A stretch of 58,470 bases of DNA. Source: a virus. The DNA lies in the IMG/VR virus record IMGVR_UViG_3300042397_002506, positions 1-58,470 of that record; one strand, given 5' to 3'. Both the position numbers and the translations under genes were made by a program. The notes under the pieces are model-generated. The model worked only from the letters and a program-made list of their open reading frames with translations, was not told where the DNA came from and made no database searches. Positions 18,300 through 26,478 of the stretch are shown here, one piece after another (position 1 is the first letter of the stretch; each line of letters starts with the position of its first letter).

Positions 18300-19313
18300 A
18301 TGATTGCTTCGCAGCTAATTGACATGCATAATAAGCGCCCTACGACTGGCGAAATAATTGTTACGCTGTTTGAACTCTGTAATTTGTCGTGTTTATTTTG
18401 CCCACAAGACCATGCTAGTATCGAAGGCATTGATACAATCGTAAGTAAGATAGATCAAATTAAAAGTGTAATTGATACTCTGCGCAAAAAAGGAAAAAAA
18501 GACTTTTCAATTCATCTTATGGGCGGAGAATTGTTTTCTGATGAGCTAGATGATTCTGTATTTAGAGATTACAAAACTCTTATAGACTCAATAAATACTT
18601 ATTGTATTGAACAAAACGTGCCAGTAAATATTTCAGTTGTAAGTAATTTAGTATGGCAAAAGAAAGATAGAGTTAAACGGTTTTTAGCTGATACTGATGT
18701 TAGCATTATGACTAGTTATGATCCTTCTGGCAGATTCGATAAACACTCTTTAGAAATATTTAAAGAAAATGTTGTAGAATTTAAAGATCATATTGTAACG
18801 GTAAACGTCATTATAACAAAACCTACAATAGATAAGTTTTTAAAAAATCAAATACCATTCTTTGATTATTTGTACGAAAATTTTAATGTTTATTTTGATC
18901 AATACGGACCTGAAAAAAATCAAAAGTTTTTAATGGCGACTGATTTGCAGGTCCGTGACTTTATGATTTACTTAGTAGATCACTGGCCAAACGTAATGCC
19001 AGTTACAGATTACTTTTCAAAAACAAAAAGTCAAATGACATGCATGGATACATATACAGTGATGCCTGCTGGTAAATGGGGTGGGTGTGGTCAATTCGAA
19101 GAAATAGATAAAGTAATACCAATTAAACTAGTCACTGAGCAATCGTGGCTAGATGGATATAACTGCTTAGAATGTGAGCATTTTAATAGATGCTCTCTTG
19201 GTTGTTTTATGAGCAACCATGTAAGAGATATGCGAACCCAAAAAGAATGTTGGCTAAAAGAAGTTTATGATTATGTTGACAATAAGATAACGACTGATGA
19301 GGATTCAAAATGA
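18300..19313 (+). CDS. radical SAM enzyme with C-terminal SPASM-type cysteines
   Basis: 337 residues. C27-x3-C31-x2-C34 (ELCNLSCLFC) is the canonical radical SAM cluster site, and HLMGGELF near residue 73 is the SAM-binding GGE motif. The C-terminal part carries CMDTYTVMPAGKWGGCGQF, then CLECEHFNRCSLGCFMSNHVRD and another Cys, the spacing expected of SPASM auxiliary clusters. The N-terminal 20 residues before the core are an extension. It starts 1 base after an oxygenase gene, and its stop overlaps the start of the next (ATGA). The substrate is unknown; from context, a virion protein of the same operon. Confidence 0.85.
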   Translation: MIASQLIDMHNKRPTTGEIIVTLFELCNLSCLFCPQDHASIEGIDTIVSKIDQIKSVIDTLRKKGKKDFSIHLMGGELFSDELDDSVFRDYKTLIDSINTYCIEQNVPVNISVVSNLVWQKKDRVKRFLADTDVSIMTSYDPSGRFDKHSLEIFKENVVEFKDHIVTVNVIITKPTIDKFLKNQIPFFDYLYENFNVYFDQYGPEKNQKFLMATDLQVRDFMIYLVDHWPNVMPVTDYFSKTKSQMTCMDTYTVMPAGKWGGCGQFEEIDKVIPIKLVTEQSWLDGYNCLECEHFNRCSLGCFMSNHVRDMRTQKECWLKEVYDYVDNKITTDEDSK

Positions 19314-20410
19314 TTTTAACATTAATAGAACAAAACAAAGACTTTATTGCTGAGGAAGCAATCAGCTATATTAGAAAGAAATATCCCAGTTTTAAATACG
19401 ACTACGAACTTCTAAGAAGAGATATTCATATGATAGCTGATATTTTTATGGGTGAGCTTGAATTAGAAGGTGGTGTGTATTTTTTAGATACTAGAGACGG
19501 AGTTGATTTGTCTAATGCACAAATGAACAGATATAAAAGATCTTTTACAGTATTTCGAAATCACAATATTGAAACCATTGAATGTATTGAATATGTATCA
19601 ATGTTAATTGAAAAAATATATAACAATGAAGTTATTGAAAATACGTACAATACTAAATTTCCGCAAATAAAAAATTCTAGCATACCTCAACAAGAAAATA
19701 AAACAATAAACTTCCAAGAAATTACTGGTTTGATTGTTGCTAACTCTGCAGCAGGCGCAACAAGGAACTATCACATTGAATTTATAGAAGAATACTTTGA
19801 TAAAGGATTTGTAGTTACAAAAATTCCACCTCAAATTTATGAAAAGCTTTGGGAACAAGTTCGTACAACAAACTGGATAGATGCTAAAAAGTCAACTTAT
19901 AAAAAAGTGCCAGACTGGTATCACGAAAATGAAAAACATTATGTTGATCCAACTGGATATGACAGACCCAGTTATGAAAGAAAAATTGGAGCAGACATGT
20001 TTACTAATGCTCCGCAAAGTCTTATCGATATTTCAGATGAATTGATTAAAGATCCTTTGTTTGATCCTTTAAAGATGTACCGCCCGCCTAATCCGGTAAC
20101 TAAGTATTTGCACTTTTGGAATGGAAGTGAAAACTCTCCGCACCATGTCGATGCTATTGATGGATCTGATCTAATGATTTTCTGTTATTTAACAGATGAA
20201 ACGGATTGGAAAGAAGAATGGGGTGGATATATTAACATCATGAAAGAAGTTAATTCGGAAATAACTAATACAAAAACAGTGTTGCCAAACGATGGTGTTA
20301 TGGTCCTTGTCAATAATTCAGCTCCTATTTTTAAACATGGAATTAGAAACTTGGTAAAACGAGATGTAAACAGATACACATTCATTTTCCACTATACTTG
20401 GACCTTCTAA
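19310..20410 (+). CDS. virion-type N-terminal domain fused to a 2-oxoglutarate/Fe(II) oxygenase
   Basis: 366 residues; start overlaps the upstream stop (ATGA). Residues 8-50 (NKDFIAEEAISYIRKKYPSF, then LLRRDIHMIADIF) match a motif that recurs in marine T4-like structural proteins, where it reads like NKxFIxxEAxxYI...CxRDxxxIIDA. After a linker (about 105-150), residues 155-366 are an oxygenase closely related to the one at 17669: H279-V-D281, H343 and R355 give the Fe(II) and 2-oxoglutarate ligands, and WGGYINIM precedes the distal His. The fusion suggests that the oxygenase is carried by, or acts on, a virion component. The reading of the N-terminal motif is from memory of the family. Confidence 0.8.
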   Translation: MILTLIEQNKDFIAEEAISYIRKKYPSFKYDYELLRRDIHMIADIFMGELELEGGVYFLDTRDGVDLSNAQMNRYKRSFTVFRNHNIETIECIEYVSMLIEKIYNNEVIENTYNTKFPQIKNSSIPQQENKTINFQEITGLIVANSAAGATRNYHIEFIEEYFDKGFVVTKIPPQIYEKLWEQVRTTNWIDAKKSTYKKVPDWYHENEKHYVDPTGYDRPSYERKIGADMFTNAPQSLIDISDELIKDPLFDPLKMYRPPNPVTKYLHFWNGSENSPHHVDAIDGSDLMIFCYLTDETDWKEEWGGYINIMKEVNSEITNTKTVLPNDGVMVLVNNSAPIFKHGIRNLVKRDVNRYTFIFHYTWTF

Positions 20411-20428
20411 TTCAACCATAAATATACT

Positions 20429-21499
20429 ATGGAATTGATAATTAAACCAACTGAACGATGCAATTTTAAATGTACATTTTGCTCTTCAACTCGTATTACA
20501 GAAGATAAAACTGACGAGTTGTCGCATGATACTATATTTGAATTTTTAGAACGTTTTCCAGAAACAAACACTATAATTGTTAACGGTGGCGATCCGTTAA
20601 TGATGTGTCCTGGATACTACTGGAAAATTATCGAGTATCTTGATGAAAAAGAAATGCCTACTACTATCAGTTTTACTAGTAACTTGTGGCCGTTCTATAA
20701 AAATCCTAACAAATGGAAAGAATTATTTAATCATCCGAGATTAGGTATTACCACAAGTTTCCAATACGGCGGTGGTAGACTCAAAGGCGATTTGTCGGAG
20801 TTTAGTGAAGAAGATTTTTGGGCAGTTAGTGACGCTATGTTAGAGCATGTTGGATATAGACCAGACTTTATTAGCGTAATTACTAAAGAAAATGAACATT
20901 TGGCTATTAAGAATGTTGAATTAGCAAAGCGAATGGGAGTTGAATGCAAACTAAACTATGCATTTAGTAGTGGTCCACCTGTAAAATTTAAAAACATTAC
21001 TATGGGGCAAGAAGGTCAACCTTATATGCTAGCTGACATATATGAAATTTATGTTAAAGTTTGGCAGTTAGGTTTGACTGAATGGGAATATAATACAAAG
21101 CAAATGGTAAAACGTTTAAAGGGACATAGCACCACTTGCCCACAAAGTAGAAATTGTGATTCTAATATTAGAACTTTACAGCCAAGCGGAGACTACTACA
21201 GTTGTGGTTCGTTTGGAGATGATAGACAATATGCTATAGACTTTAAAAAAGAAATGGCTGGAGAAAAAATATATCCACTCAGATTTCAGCTAGAATTGCA
21301 AAATTTAAAAGAAAGTTGCTACACGTGTCCAATGTTTCAAATTTGTAATGGTTGCAAAAAGACTATCAAAGATTTAAAGGTTCACGGATTAGTAGAAAAA
21401 CATTGTGCTAAAATGAAAACGCTAGCTCCGTTAATAATCGAATCAAACAATATGACTGGTATGATGGAAATAACACCGTATTTAAACGAAAATGTCTAA
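20429..21499 (+). CDS. radical SAM/SPASM enzyme
   Basis: 356 residues. C11-x3-C15-x2-C18 (ERCNFKCTFC) is at the very N-terminus, VNGGDP near residue 52 replaces the usual GGE, and the C-terminal third has CPQSRNC, CGSFGDD, then CYTCPMFQICNGCKK and a final HC, a full SPASM-like set. These enzymes act on peptide or protein side chains. The 18-base gap before the gene contains CATAAATA only 4 bases from the ATG, so there is little room for a ribosome site; a leaderless transcript or readthrough are both possible. The gene is followed by another radical SAM gene 6 bases downstream. Confidence 0.85.
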   Translation: MELIIKPTERCNFKCTFCSSTRITEDKTDELSHDTIFEFLERFPETNTIIVNGGDPLMMCPGYYWKIIEYLDEKEMPTTISFTSNLWPFYKNPNKWKELFNHPRLGITTSFQYGGGRLKGDLSEFSEEDFWAVSDAMLEHVGYRPDFISVITKENEHLAIKNVELAKRMGVECKLNYAFSSGPPVKFKNITMGQEGQPYMLADIYEIYVKVWQLGLTEWEYNTKQMVKRLKGHSTTCPQSRNCDSNIRTLQPSGDYYSCGSFGDDRQYAIDFKKEMAGEKIYPLRFQLELQNLKESCYTCPMFQICNGCKKTIKDLKVHGLVEKHCAKMKTLAPLIIESNNMTGMMEITPYLNENV

Positions 21500-21505
21500 T
21501 ATATT

Positions 21506-22414
21506 ATGAACATTAGCGTTAACCCTACATACTACTGCAATTTTAGATGCGATTTTTGTTATTTAACACCAGAACAATTATCCGATCGAGCTCTATTATC
21601 ACTTGATTCACTATCAGAAAAATTAGCAGAAATTATATCTCACACTAATATAGATATGGTAGACATATATGGTGGAGAAATTGGACTGCTGTCAGAATCT
21701 TATTGGAATAACTTAATTTCAATACTTTATTCTTATGGTATAGATGATATAAATTTAATAACAAACTTATCAATGTTAAATGTCGTAACAGAAGATGATA
21801 GAGTACACACTTCTGTCAGTTATGATTTTGAGGCAAGAGAATCATCCGATAAAGTATGGAGAAATATGGCATTGTTAAACAAACCATTTTCTGTTTTGAT
21901 GCTAGCGTCGCCATCACTTATTAAGCAAGACGTTGACTATATGGTTAACATGTTTAATACATTAGGTAATTTAATATCGGTGGAAATTAAACCGTACAGC
22001 GCAAATCAAGCCAATCAATTACAAGTTTCTTATACAGAGTATGAAGAGTTTGTTAAAAAATGGATTGAAAATAAAAATAAAAAGTTTCAACTAAACAATA
22101 TACACCTGTTAAATTCAGTAGTAGATGCAAGTCGCAATAGTTTTTCAGATGATCACGTATATATAACACCATCTGGCAACTACGGTGTACTAGAGTTTGA
22201 TCTAAACGAAAATGAATTTTTTAAAGAATACAAAACATTTAAAGAATATCTCCAATGGTGTAATTTAGAAAAGGTTAGAGTATCAAATAATAAATTTTGT
22301 TCAAAATGTGACTACTATGGCAAATGTCTTTCAGAGCATTTACGTGATGTAAAGAATGTAAAAAACAGCTGTAATGGATTTGTAAACCTTATTAAATGGT
22401 ATGAAGATAAATAA
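21506..22414 (+). CDS. radical SAM enzyme with a shortened SPASM region
   Basis: 302 residues. C11-x3-C15-x2-C18 (YYCNFRCDFC) and IYGGEIG (about residue 55) mark the radical SAM domain. The C-terminal part keeps WCNLEKV, CSKCDYYGKCLSEHLRD and one further Cys, fewer than in the other three paralogues, so probably one auxiliary cluster. Overall similarity to the other island enzymes seems low apart from motifs, so this is a distinct subfamily rather than a recent duplicate. The ribosome site is poor, which suggests translation coupled to the upstream gene 6 bases away. Confidence 0.8.
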   Translation: MNISVNPTYYCNFRCDFCYLTPEQLSDRALLSLDSLSEKLAEIISHTNIDMVDIYGGEIGLLSESYWNNLISILYSYGIDDINLITNLSMLNVVTEDDRVHTSVSYDFEARESSDKVWRNMALLNKPFSVLMLASPSLIKQDVDYMVNMFNTLGNLISVEIKPYSANQANQLQVSYTEYEEFVKKWIENKNKKFQLNNIHLLNSVVDASRNSFSDDHVYITPSGNYGVLEFDLNENEFFKEYKTFKEYLQWCNLEKVRVSNNKFCSKCDYYGKCLSEHLRDVKNVKNSCNGFVNLIKWYEDK

Positions 22415-22415
22415 T

Positions 22416-22826
22416 ATGGAAGAATGGAAAATTAGACAAGAAATTTATCATCGAATAAACACTGAGTATTCTGATGATCTCAAAAAATTTAATATTGAAC
22501 TAACTAATGATATTGTAGGCGATGCTATAAGATACTTCTATGACAGAAATATTGGGTGGGTTTATCCATCTAAGTCATATATGGTTGCTATATGTTATGC
22601 TCGATGGCTAGAACACTATTTTGGTGGCGATGTATATGACTATCTTAATGATCCGGAATTACTGCATGGAAACGACCCTTATTTTGTAGAATATAGTAAA
22701 GACCCTAAAACATATCACAAAATATTAGCAGTTGTTACATGGGAATTTAATGAAAATTCAGGATTAGTACCTGATGTGAAAGAATACTTTTTGAAGGAAT
22801 TTTTAATTGATGAACCCGGGATTTAA
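22416..22826 (+). CDS. unknown protein of the modification island
   Basis: 136 residues from the ATG just after the upstream stop; an in-frame ATG at 22401 would overlap the previous gene by 14 bases and cannot be excluded. The protein is aromatic and acidic (YFYDRNIGWVYPSKSYMVAICYARWLEHYFGGDVYDYLNDPELLHGNDPYF), soluble, and mainly helical. No family recognised. It overlaps the oxygenase gene downstream by 17 bases, so the two are probably co-translated. Confidence 0.6.
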   Translation: MEEWKIRQEIYHRINTEYSDDLKKFNIELTNDIVGDAIRYFYDRNIGWVYPSKSYMVAICYARWLEHYFGGDVYDYLNDPELLHGNDPYFVEYSKDPKTYHKILAVVTWEFNENSGLVPDVKEYFLKEFLIDEPGI

Positions 22827-23379
22827 CGAACTGTGGCCTACGACAGTATACTTAGGTAAAATTGAAGATGAAACTTTGCTTTCCAGAGTATGCGATGCAA
22901 TTTTTACTGAAGTTGATTTAACAAATCCGCCTAACGATTTTCACGAATATGATATACTTCGTGATGGATCTGAAGTATTCCAAGAATTTCGTGATAAGGT
23001 TGTATGGCCAGCATTTGAAAAATACTTGTTAAACTGGAACATTGATATAAATGATTTTGAAGAAAGACGAGTAAGAGCTTGGCTTACCGGCAGTTATACC
23101 GGATATGCCATGCCAGTTCATAATCATAGCGGATCTCCAATTAGCTCAGTATTTTACCTCATGAATGAAGAACAACAAGCTGGCGGAGAACTAGTATTAA
23201 TGGATCCTCGTCATAATGCAAATAGAGGCTACCAAGAAGAATTTAAGTCCATGTTTGAAAATCAATGCTATACACCTAAATCTGGCGAATTTACCATGTT
23301 TCCTGGGTTCGTTTATCACCATACTTTGCCTTTTAAGGGAAAAATCCGATTGGCAATGCCCGTTGATCTATTTCTATAA
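22810..23379 (+). CDS. TIGR02466-like 2-oxoglutarate/Fe(II) oxygenase
   Basis: 189 residues from the ATG at 22810 (a TTG lies directly before it). HNHSGSPISSVFYL (H104, H106), GGELVLMDPR (126-134), SGEFTMFPGFVYHHT (H170/H171) and KIRLAMPVD (R180) follow the pattern of the putative oxygenase family TIGR02466, in which the first metal motif is HxH rather than HxD. It is not similar to the two other oxygenases of the island beyond the fold. It is the last gene of the island; a pair of late-promoter boxes starts at its stop codon. Confidence 0.8.
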   Translation: MNPGFNELWPTTVYLGKIEDETLLSRVCDAIFTEVDLTNPPNDFHEYDILRDGSEVFQEFRDKVVWPAFEKYLLNWNIDINDFEERRVRAWLTGSYTGYAMPVHNHSGSPISSVFYLMNEEQQAGGELVLMDPRHNANRGYQEEFKSMFENQCYTPKSGEFTMFPGFVYHHTLPFKGKIRLAMPVDLFL

Positions 23380-23382
23380 ATA
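23375..23382 (+). promoter_or_regulatory. T4-type late promoter, TATAAATA (first of a pair)
   Basis: Exact TATAAATA overlapping the stop codon of the island's last gene, 47 bases before the ATG at 23430. A second copy follows 14 bases later. Confidence 0.65.
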
Positions 23383-23388
23383 GAATCA

Positions 23389-23396
23389 TATAAATA
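23389..23396 (+). promoter_or_regulatory. T4-type late promoter, TATAAATA (second of a pair)
   Basis: Exact TATAAATA 33 bases before the ATG at 23430. This spacing is the same as for other structural genes here, so it may be the main start for the small structural genes that follow. Confidence 0.7.
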
Positions 23397-23429
23397 ACTT
23401 AACAATCCCTAACTTACGGAGAAATAAAA

Positions 23430-23816
23430 ATGGCTCTTACATTATCATATTCAATTACAAGTCTTAAAGTAAAAGACGAAGTAAACAGCGAAGGCGTTAC
23501 GCTTACAAACGCAGTATGCCAAACATATTGGAAAGTAGTTGGAACAGACTCTACTGGCGCAACTGGCGAATTTTCTGGCGCAACACCATTCAGTGCAGCA
23601 AGCGTTAACTTAGAATCTTTCGTAGATTTTGCAGATCTGCAAGAAGAAGATGTTATTTCTTGGGTCCAAGCTGTTGTTAATGGCGATCCAGGATATAAAG
23701 CACACATTGAAGGCAAAATCCAAGGTCAAATTGATGCAGATAAAGTACGCGAAACAGCAATGCCTTGGGCAACTGATGTAACACCAGTACCTCCAGTACC
23801 AACTCCTGGCGTTTAA
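23430..23816 (+). CDS. small virion-type protein, paralogue of its neighbour
   Basis: 128 residues, with GGAG 9 bases before ATG. It aligns through its length with the next protein: both have a beta-rich N-terminus, (S/D)GVxLxNAVxQxxWK, and a helix (VISWVQAVV / VITWLQDVL). The C-terminus is a Pro/Val tail (PVPPVPTPGV). Similar small proteins occur among marine T4-like structural genes; no domain function known. It is the first gene behind a double late promoter, so expression is probably high and late. Confidence 0.65.
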   Translation: MALTLSYSITSLKVKDEVNSEGVTLTNAVCQTYWKVVGTDSTGATGEFSGATPFSAASVNLESFVDFADLQEEDVISWVQAVVNGDPGYKAHIEGKIQGQIDADKVRETAMPWATDVTPVPPVPTPGV

Positions 23817-23834
23817 TAACAAAAGGAATCTGTC

Positions 23835-24164
23835 GTGAATTATAATTGGCGTATCGTAAAATTGGGTCTAAACGATCAGTTGAATCAAGATGGTGTACTT
23901 CTTGAGAATGCTGTCGTTCAGGTTCAATGGAAATTAATAGCTGAAGACACAGACGGAGTAAAAGCAAGTTATCTCGGTAACACTACTTTAGATGCAAGTT
24001 CTATTCCTGCAAATCAATTTGTACCGTTAAACGATGTAACTTCAGCTCAAGTTATTACTTGGTTGCAGGATGTCTTAGCCGGTGCTGAGCAAGACCGCAT
24101 AAATAAACAGTTAGATGCAAAAATTGAAAGAAGCAAACTACGTACAATAAAACCTAATTGGTAA
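23835..24164 (+). CDS. small virion-type protein, paralogue of its neighbour
   Basis: 109 residues from a GTG start with AAAGGA about 9 bases upstream. It is related to the preceding protein, from which it probably arose by duplication, but lacks the Pro-rich tail and ends in a basic helix (RINKQLDAKIERSKLRTIKPNW). No enzymatic motif is visible. It sits between structural genes and the glycan block. Confidence 0.6.
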   Translation: MNYNWRIVKLGLNDQLNQDGVLLENAVVQVQWKLIAEDTDGVKASYLGNTTLDASSIPANQFVPLNDVTSAQVITWLQDVLAGAEQDRINKQLDAKIERSKLRTIKPNW

Positions 24165-24199
24165 TGTAGGCGATTTCTTTATTATATAATGGAGGTGAC

Positions 24200-25237
24200 A
24201 TGCACGATTTGCATATGGGTGGTTTAGCAACTTATGCTCTGAAAAGAGGTGGTTCAATACACCCAATTTTAGTACCAAAAGCAGTTTTGGGAAATGAAAC
24301 TGGTATTATGAATCCGTCTATTTTTCTTAAAGACGGAAAGCTTCTTGTTAACGTTAGACACGTTAACTACATTCTTTATCATAGCGAGGGGAAAAAGTTT
24401 CCACACCAGTGGGGACCTCTCGTATACATACATCCCGAAAATGACGTAGCGTTAAAAACTCATAACGTGATGTGCGAGCTAGATAGTAATCTTAATTTAG
24501 CCTCAGCACAACGTGTTAATATGAAGTTAGACGTAGCACCAACTTGGAACTTTGTTGGTTTGGAAGATGCTCGTCTGTTTGAATGGGATAAAAAACTATA
24601 TCTTTGCGGTGTTCGTCGTGATTGCTATGATGAAAAAGGCAAGGGTCGTATGGAACTTTGTCATATAGATTTTAAAGATGGTGAATGGCAAGAAATTTCA
24701 AGACATCCAATTCCGGCTCCGGGTGAAGACGCTAGTTATTGTGAAAAGAATTGGATGCCAGTTCTTGATATGCCTTATCACTTTGTTAAATGGTGTAACC
24801 CTACTCAATTAGTTAAATTTAACATTGAAGAAGGTACAACCATAGAAGTATTTGTTGAACAAAACGAAAGAAAACCGTTTAAGCGCGACTTCAGAGGTGG
24901 TTCACAAGTAATTCGTCTTAACGACAAACAAAGAATGGCTTTTGTTCATGAAACAAATCTTTTAAGAGATCCATTCGGTAGAAAAGATGGAGACTATTCT
25001 CATAGAGTTCTTGTATGGGATAACGATTGGAATTTGATTCATGTTTCACGCAACTTCCATTTTATGGGAACGTATTATGATCACGTAACAAATACAGATT
25101 ACAACATTGAATTTGTAACTGGTATGACCATTCATAATAACAACGTTTTGATTTCGTTTGGTTTTCAAGATAACGCTTCGTTTATTCTTAAGATGCCAAT
25201 ACAAGTATTTTTAGAATTTTTAGCTGATAACGGATAA
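24200..25237 (+). CDS. GH130-like five-bladed beta-propeller glycosidase/phosphorylase
   Basis: 345 residues; a very strong ribosome site (GGAGGTGAC) precedes the ATG. Motifs fit the GH130 mannoside phosphorylase/hydrolase fold: GIMNPSIFLKDGKLLVNVRHVNY near the start, FVGLEDARLFEWDKKLYLCGVRRD in the middle, EKNWMPV...FVKWCNPTQLVKF, FRGGSQVIRL and a final TDYNIEFVTGMTIHNNNVLISFGFQD. The Asp of LEDARL corresponds to the usual catalytic acid position. It heads a three-gene block with a methyltransferase and a nucleotidyltransferase, which suggests handling of a glycan on the host surface or on the virion. Substrate unknown. Confidence 0.75.
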   Translation: MHDLHMGGLATYALKRGGSIHPILVPKAVLGNETGIMNPSIFLKDGKLLVNVRHVNYILYHSEGKKFPHQWGPLVYIHPENDVALKTHNVMCELDSNLNLASAQRVNMKLDVAPTWNFVGLEDARLFEWDKKLYLCGVRRDCYDEKGKGRMELCHIDFKDGEWQEISRHPIPAPGEDASYCEKNWMPVLDMPYHFVKWCNPTQLVKFNIEEGTTIEVFVEQNERKPFKRDFRGGSQVIRLNDKQRMAFVHETNLLRDPFGRKDGDYSHRVLVWDNDWNLIHVSRNFHFMGTYYDHVTNTDYNIEFVTGMTIHNNNVLISFGFQDNASFILKMPIQVFLEFLADNG

Positions 25238-25242
25238 TACGT

Positions 25243-26478
25243 ATGAAATTTACAAATATGAAACTATTGAATGACGTTATTTTAGATTATTCTAACCCAG
25301 ATAAAATCTATAAATTAGCTCGCGAATACGATAAATTAGAACAAGGTTCTGCTGCTTTCAGTTATTATCTTCGTGCAGCTGATATGTCGCCGGGTAAAAC
25401 TATAAAAGAAAAATGGCTTCAATATAAGTGCATGATTCTTGGTTCTTTTATCTATGAACGTAATGGCGATAGAGATCATAGTGTAGAAGGCTTACTTAAA
25501 ATTGCCATTGATACATTTCCAGATCGACCAGAAGCTTATTACTTTCTTTCTAAATTTAAACAAAAAAAGAATGATTGGCGAGAATCAATGATGTATGCTG
25601 CAATCGGTCTTAAATTTGAGCAGTGGCATGACAGATTTGATGATGATCTCGGCTATCCAGGTATTAACGCTTTACGTTTACTATATGCACGTGCTAAATG
25701 GAAAACTGACGGCAGAGACGAATCTAAAAACCTTGCTTTTGATTTAAAATATAAAAATTCTATTAGCGAAGAAGTAGACAAAGGAGCTACTGCTTTATTA
25801 GCAGAACATGGTTATCCAAGTACACTTACATTTACTGAAGACGAACTTGACATATACAAGTTTAAGTTTAAAGGTATTGATAGCATAGAAAAGAACTATT
25901 CACGTCACTTCCAAGACATGTTTGTATTGTCTGTTTTAGATGGACAAAGAAATGGCACATTTGTAGAAATTGGATCTGGACATCCTGAACTGTTTAATAA
26001 TACTCTACTACTTGAAAAACAATTCGGTTGGAAAGGTATTTCATTAGATAACTCAGAAAGAATGTGTCATATCTTTTCGAGAAGTAGAAATACTACTTCA
26101 GTACTTGCAGATGCTGCCAATACGGATTATAAAGTGTTATTTAAACAACATTGTTTAGAGCAAAGGATTGAATATTTGAGAATCAATGCTGAGGGAGCTT
26201 CTCTTACAGCTCTTAAAGCAATTCCTTTTGATAAGTATGAATTTTCTGTTTTGCAGTTTCAGCATAATGCAGTCTGGTGGGGCAATGATATCAGAGATGA
26301 ATCTAGAAAAGTACTTAGCAAACTTGGATATATATTAATGGTAAGCGATGTCGCGGTTGATGAAAAATCTAGCTATGAAGACTGGTGGGTTCATCCAGAC
26401 TATGCTAAAACTAAACCTGAAATGCGATCTTCTACAAAAGTTAATTTTGCATGGAACTATATAATGGAGAAACTATAA
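25243..26478 (+). CDS. TPR-like domain fused to an FkbM-type methyltransferase
   Basis: 411 residues, starting 5 bases after the GH130-like gene. Residues 20-190 are paired helices with TPR-like spacing (AAFSYYLRAADMSPG, AYYFLSKFKQKKNDWRESMMYAAIGLKF). Residues 225-411 are an FkbM-type SAM-dependent methyltransferase: GTFVEIGSGHPELFNNTLLLEKQFGWKGISLDN is the SAM-binding motif I/II region and YLRINAEGASLTALKAIPF the conserved EG motif, with Asn where an Asp is common. Such proteins O-methylate sugars of glycolipids or glycans. The stop overlaps the next start (TAATG). Confidence 0.8.
   Translation: MKFTNMKLLNDVILDYSNPDKIYKLAREYDKLEQGSAAFSYYLRAADMSPGKTIKEKWLQYKCMILGSFIYERNGDRDHSVEGLLKIAIDTFPDRPEAYYFLSKFKQKKNDWRESMMYAAIGLKFEQWHDRFDDDLGYPGINALRLLYARAKWKTDGRDESKNLAFDLKYKNSISEEVDKGATALLAEHGYPSTLTFTEDELDIYKFKFKGIDSIEKNYSRHFQDMFVLSVLDGQRNGTFVEIGSGHPELFNNTLLLEKQFGWKGISLDNSERMCHIFSRSRNTTSVLADAANTDYKVLFKQHCLEQRIEYLRINAEGASLTALKAIPFDKYEFSVLQFQHNAVWWGNDIRDESRKVLSKLGYILMVSDVAVDEKSSYEDWWVHPDYAKTKPEMRSSTKVNFAWNYIMEKL

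Noticed and set aside
20417-20424. CATAAATA before the third radical SAM gene as a late promoter
   Set aside because: Only 4 bases from the ATG, with one mismatch; AT-rich sequence makes chance likely, so it is not listed as a feature.
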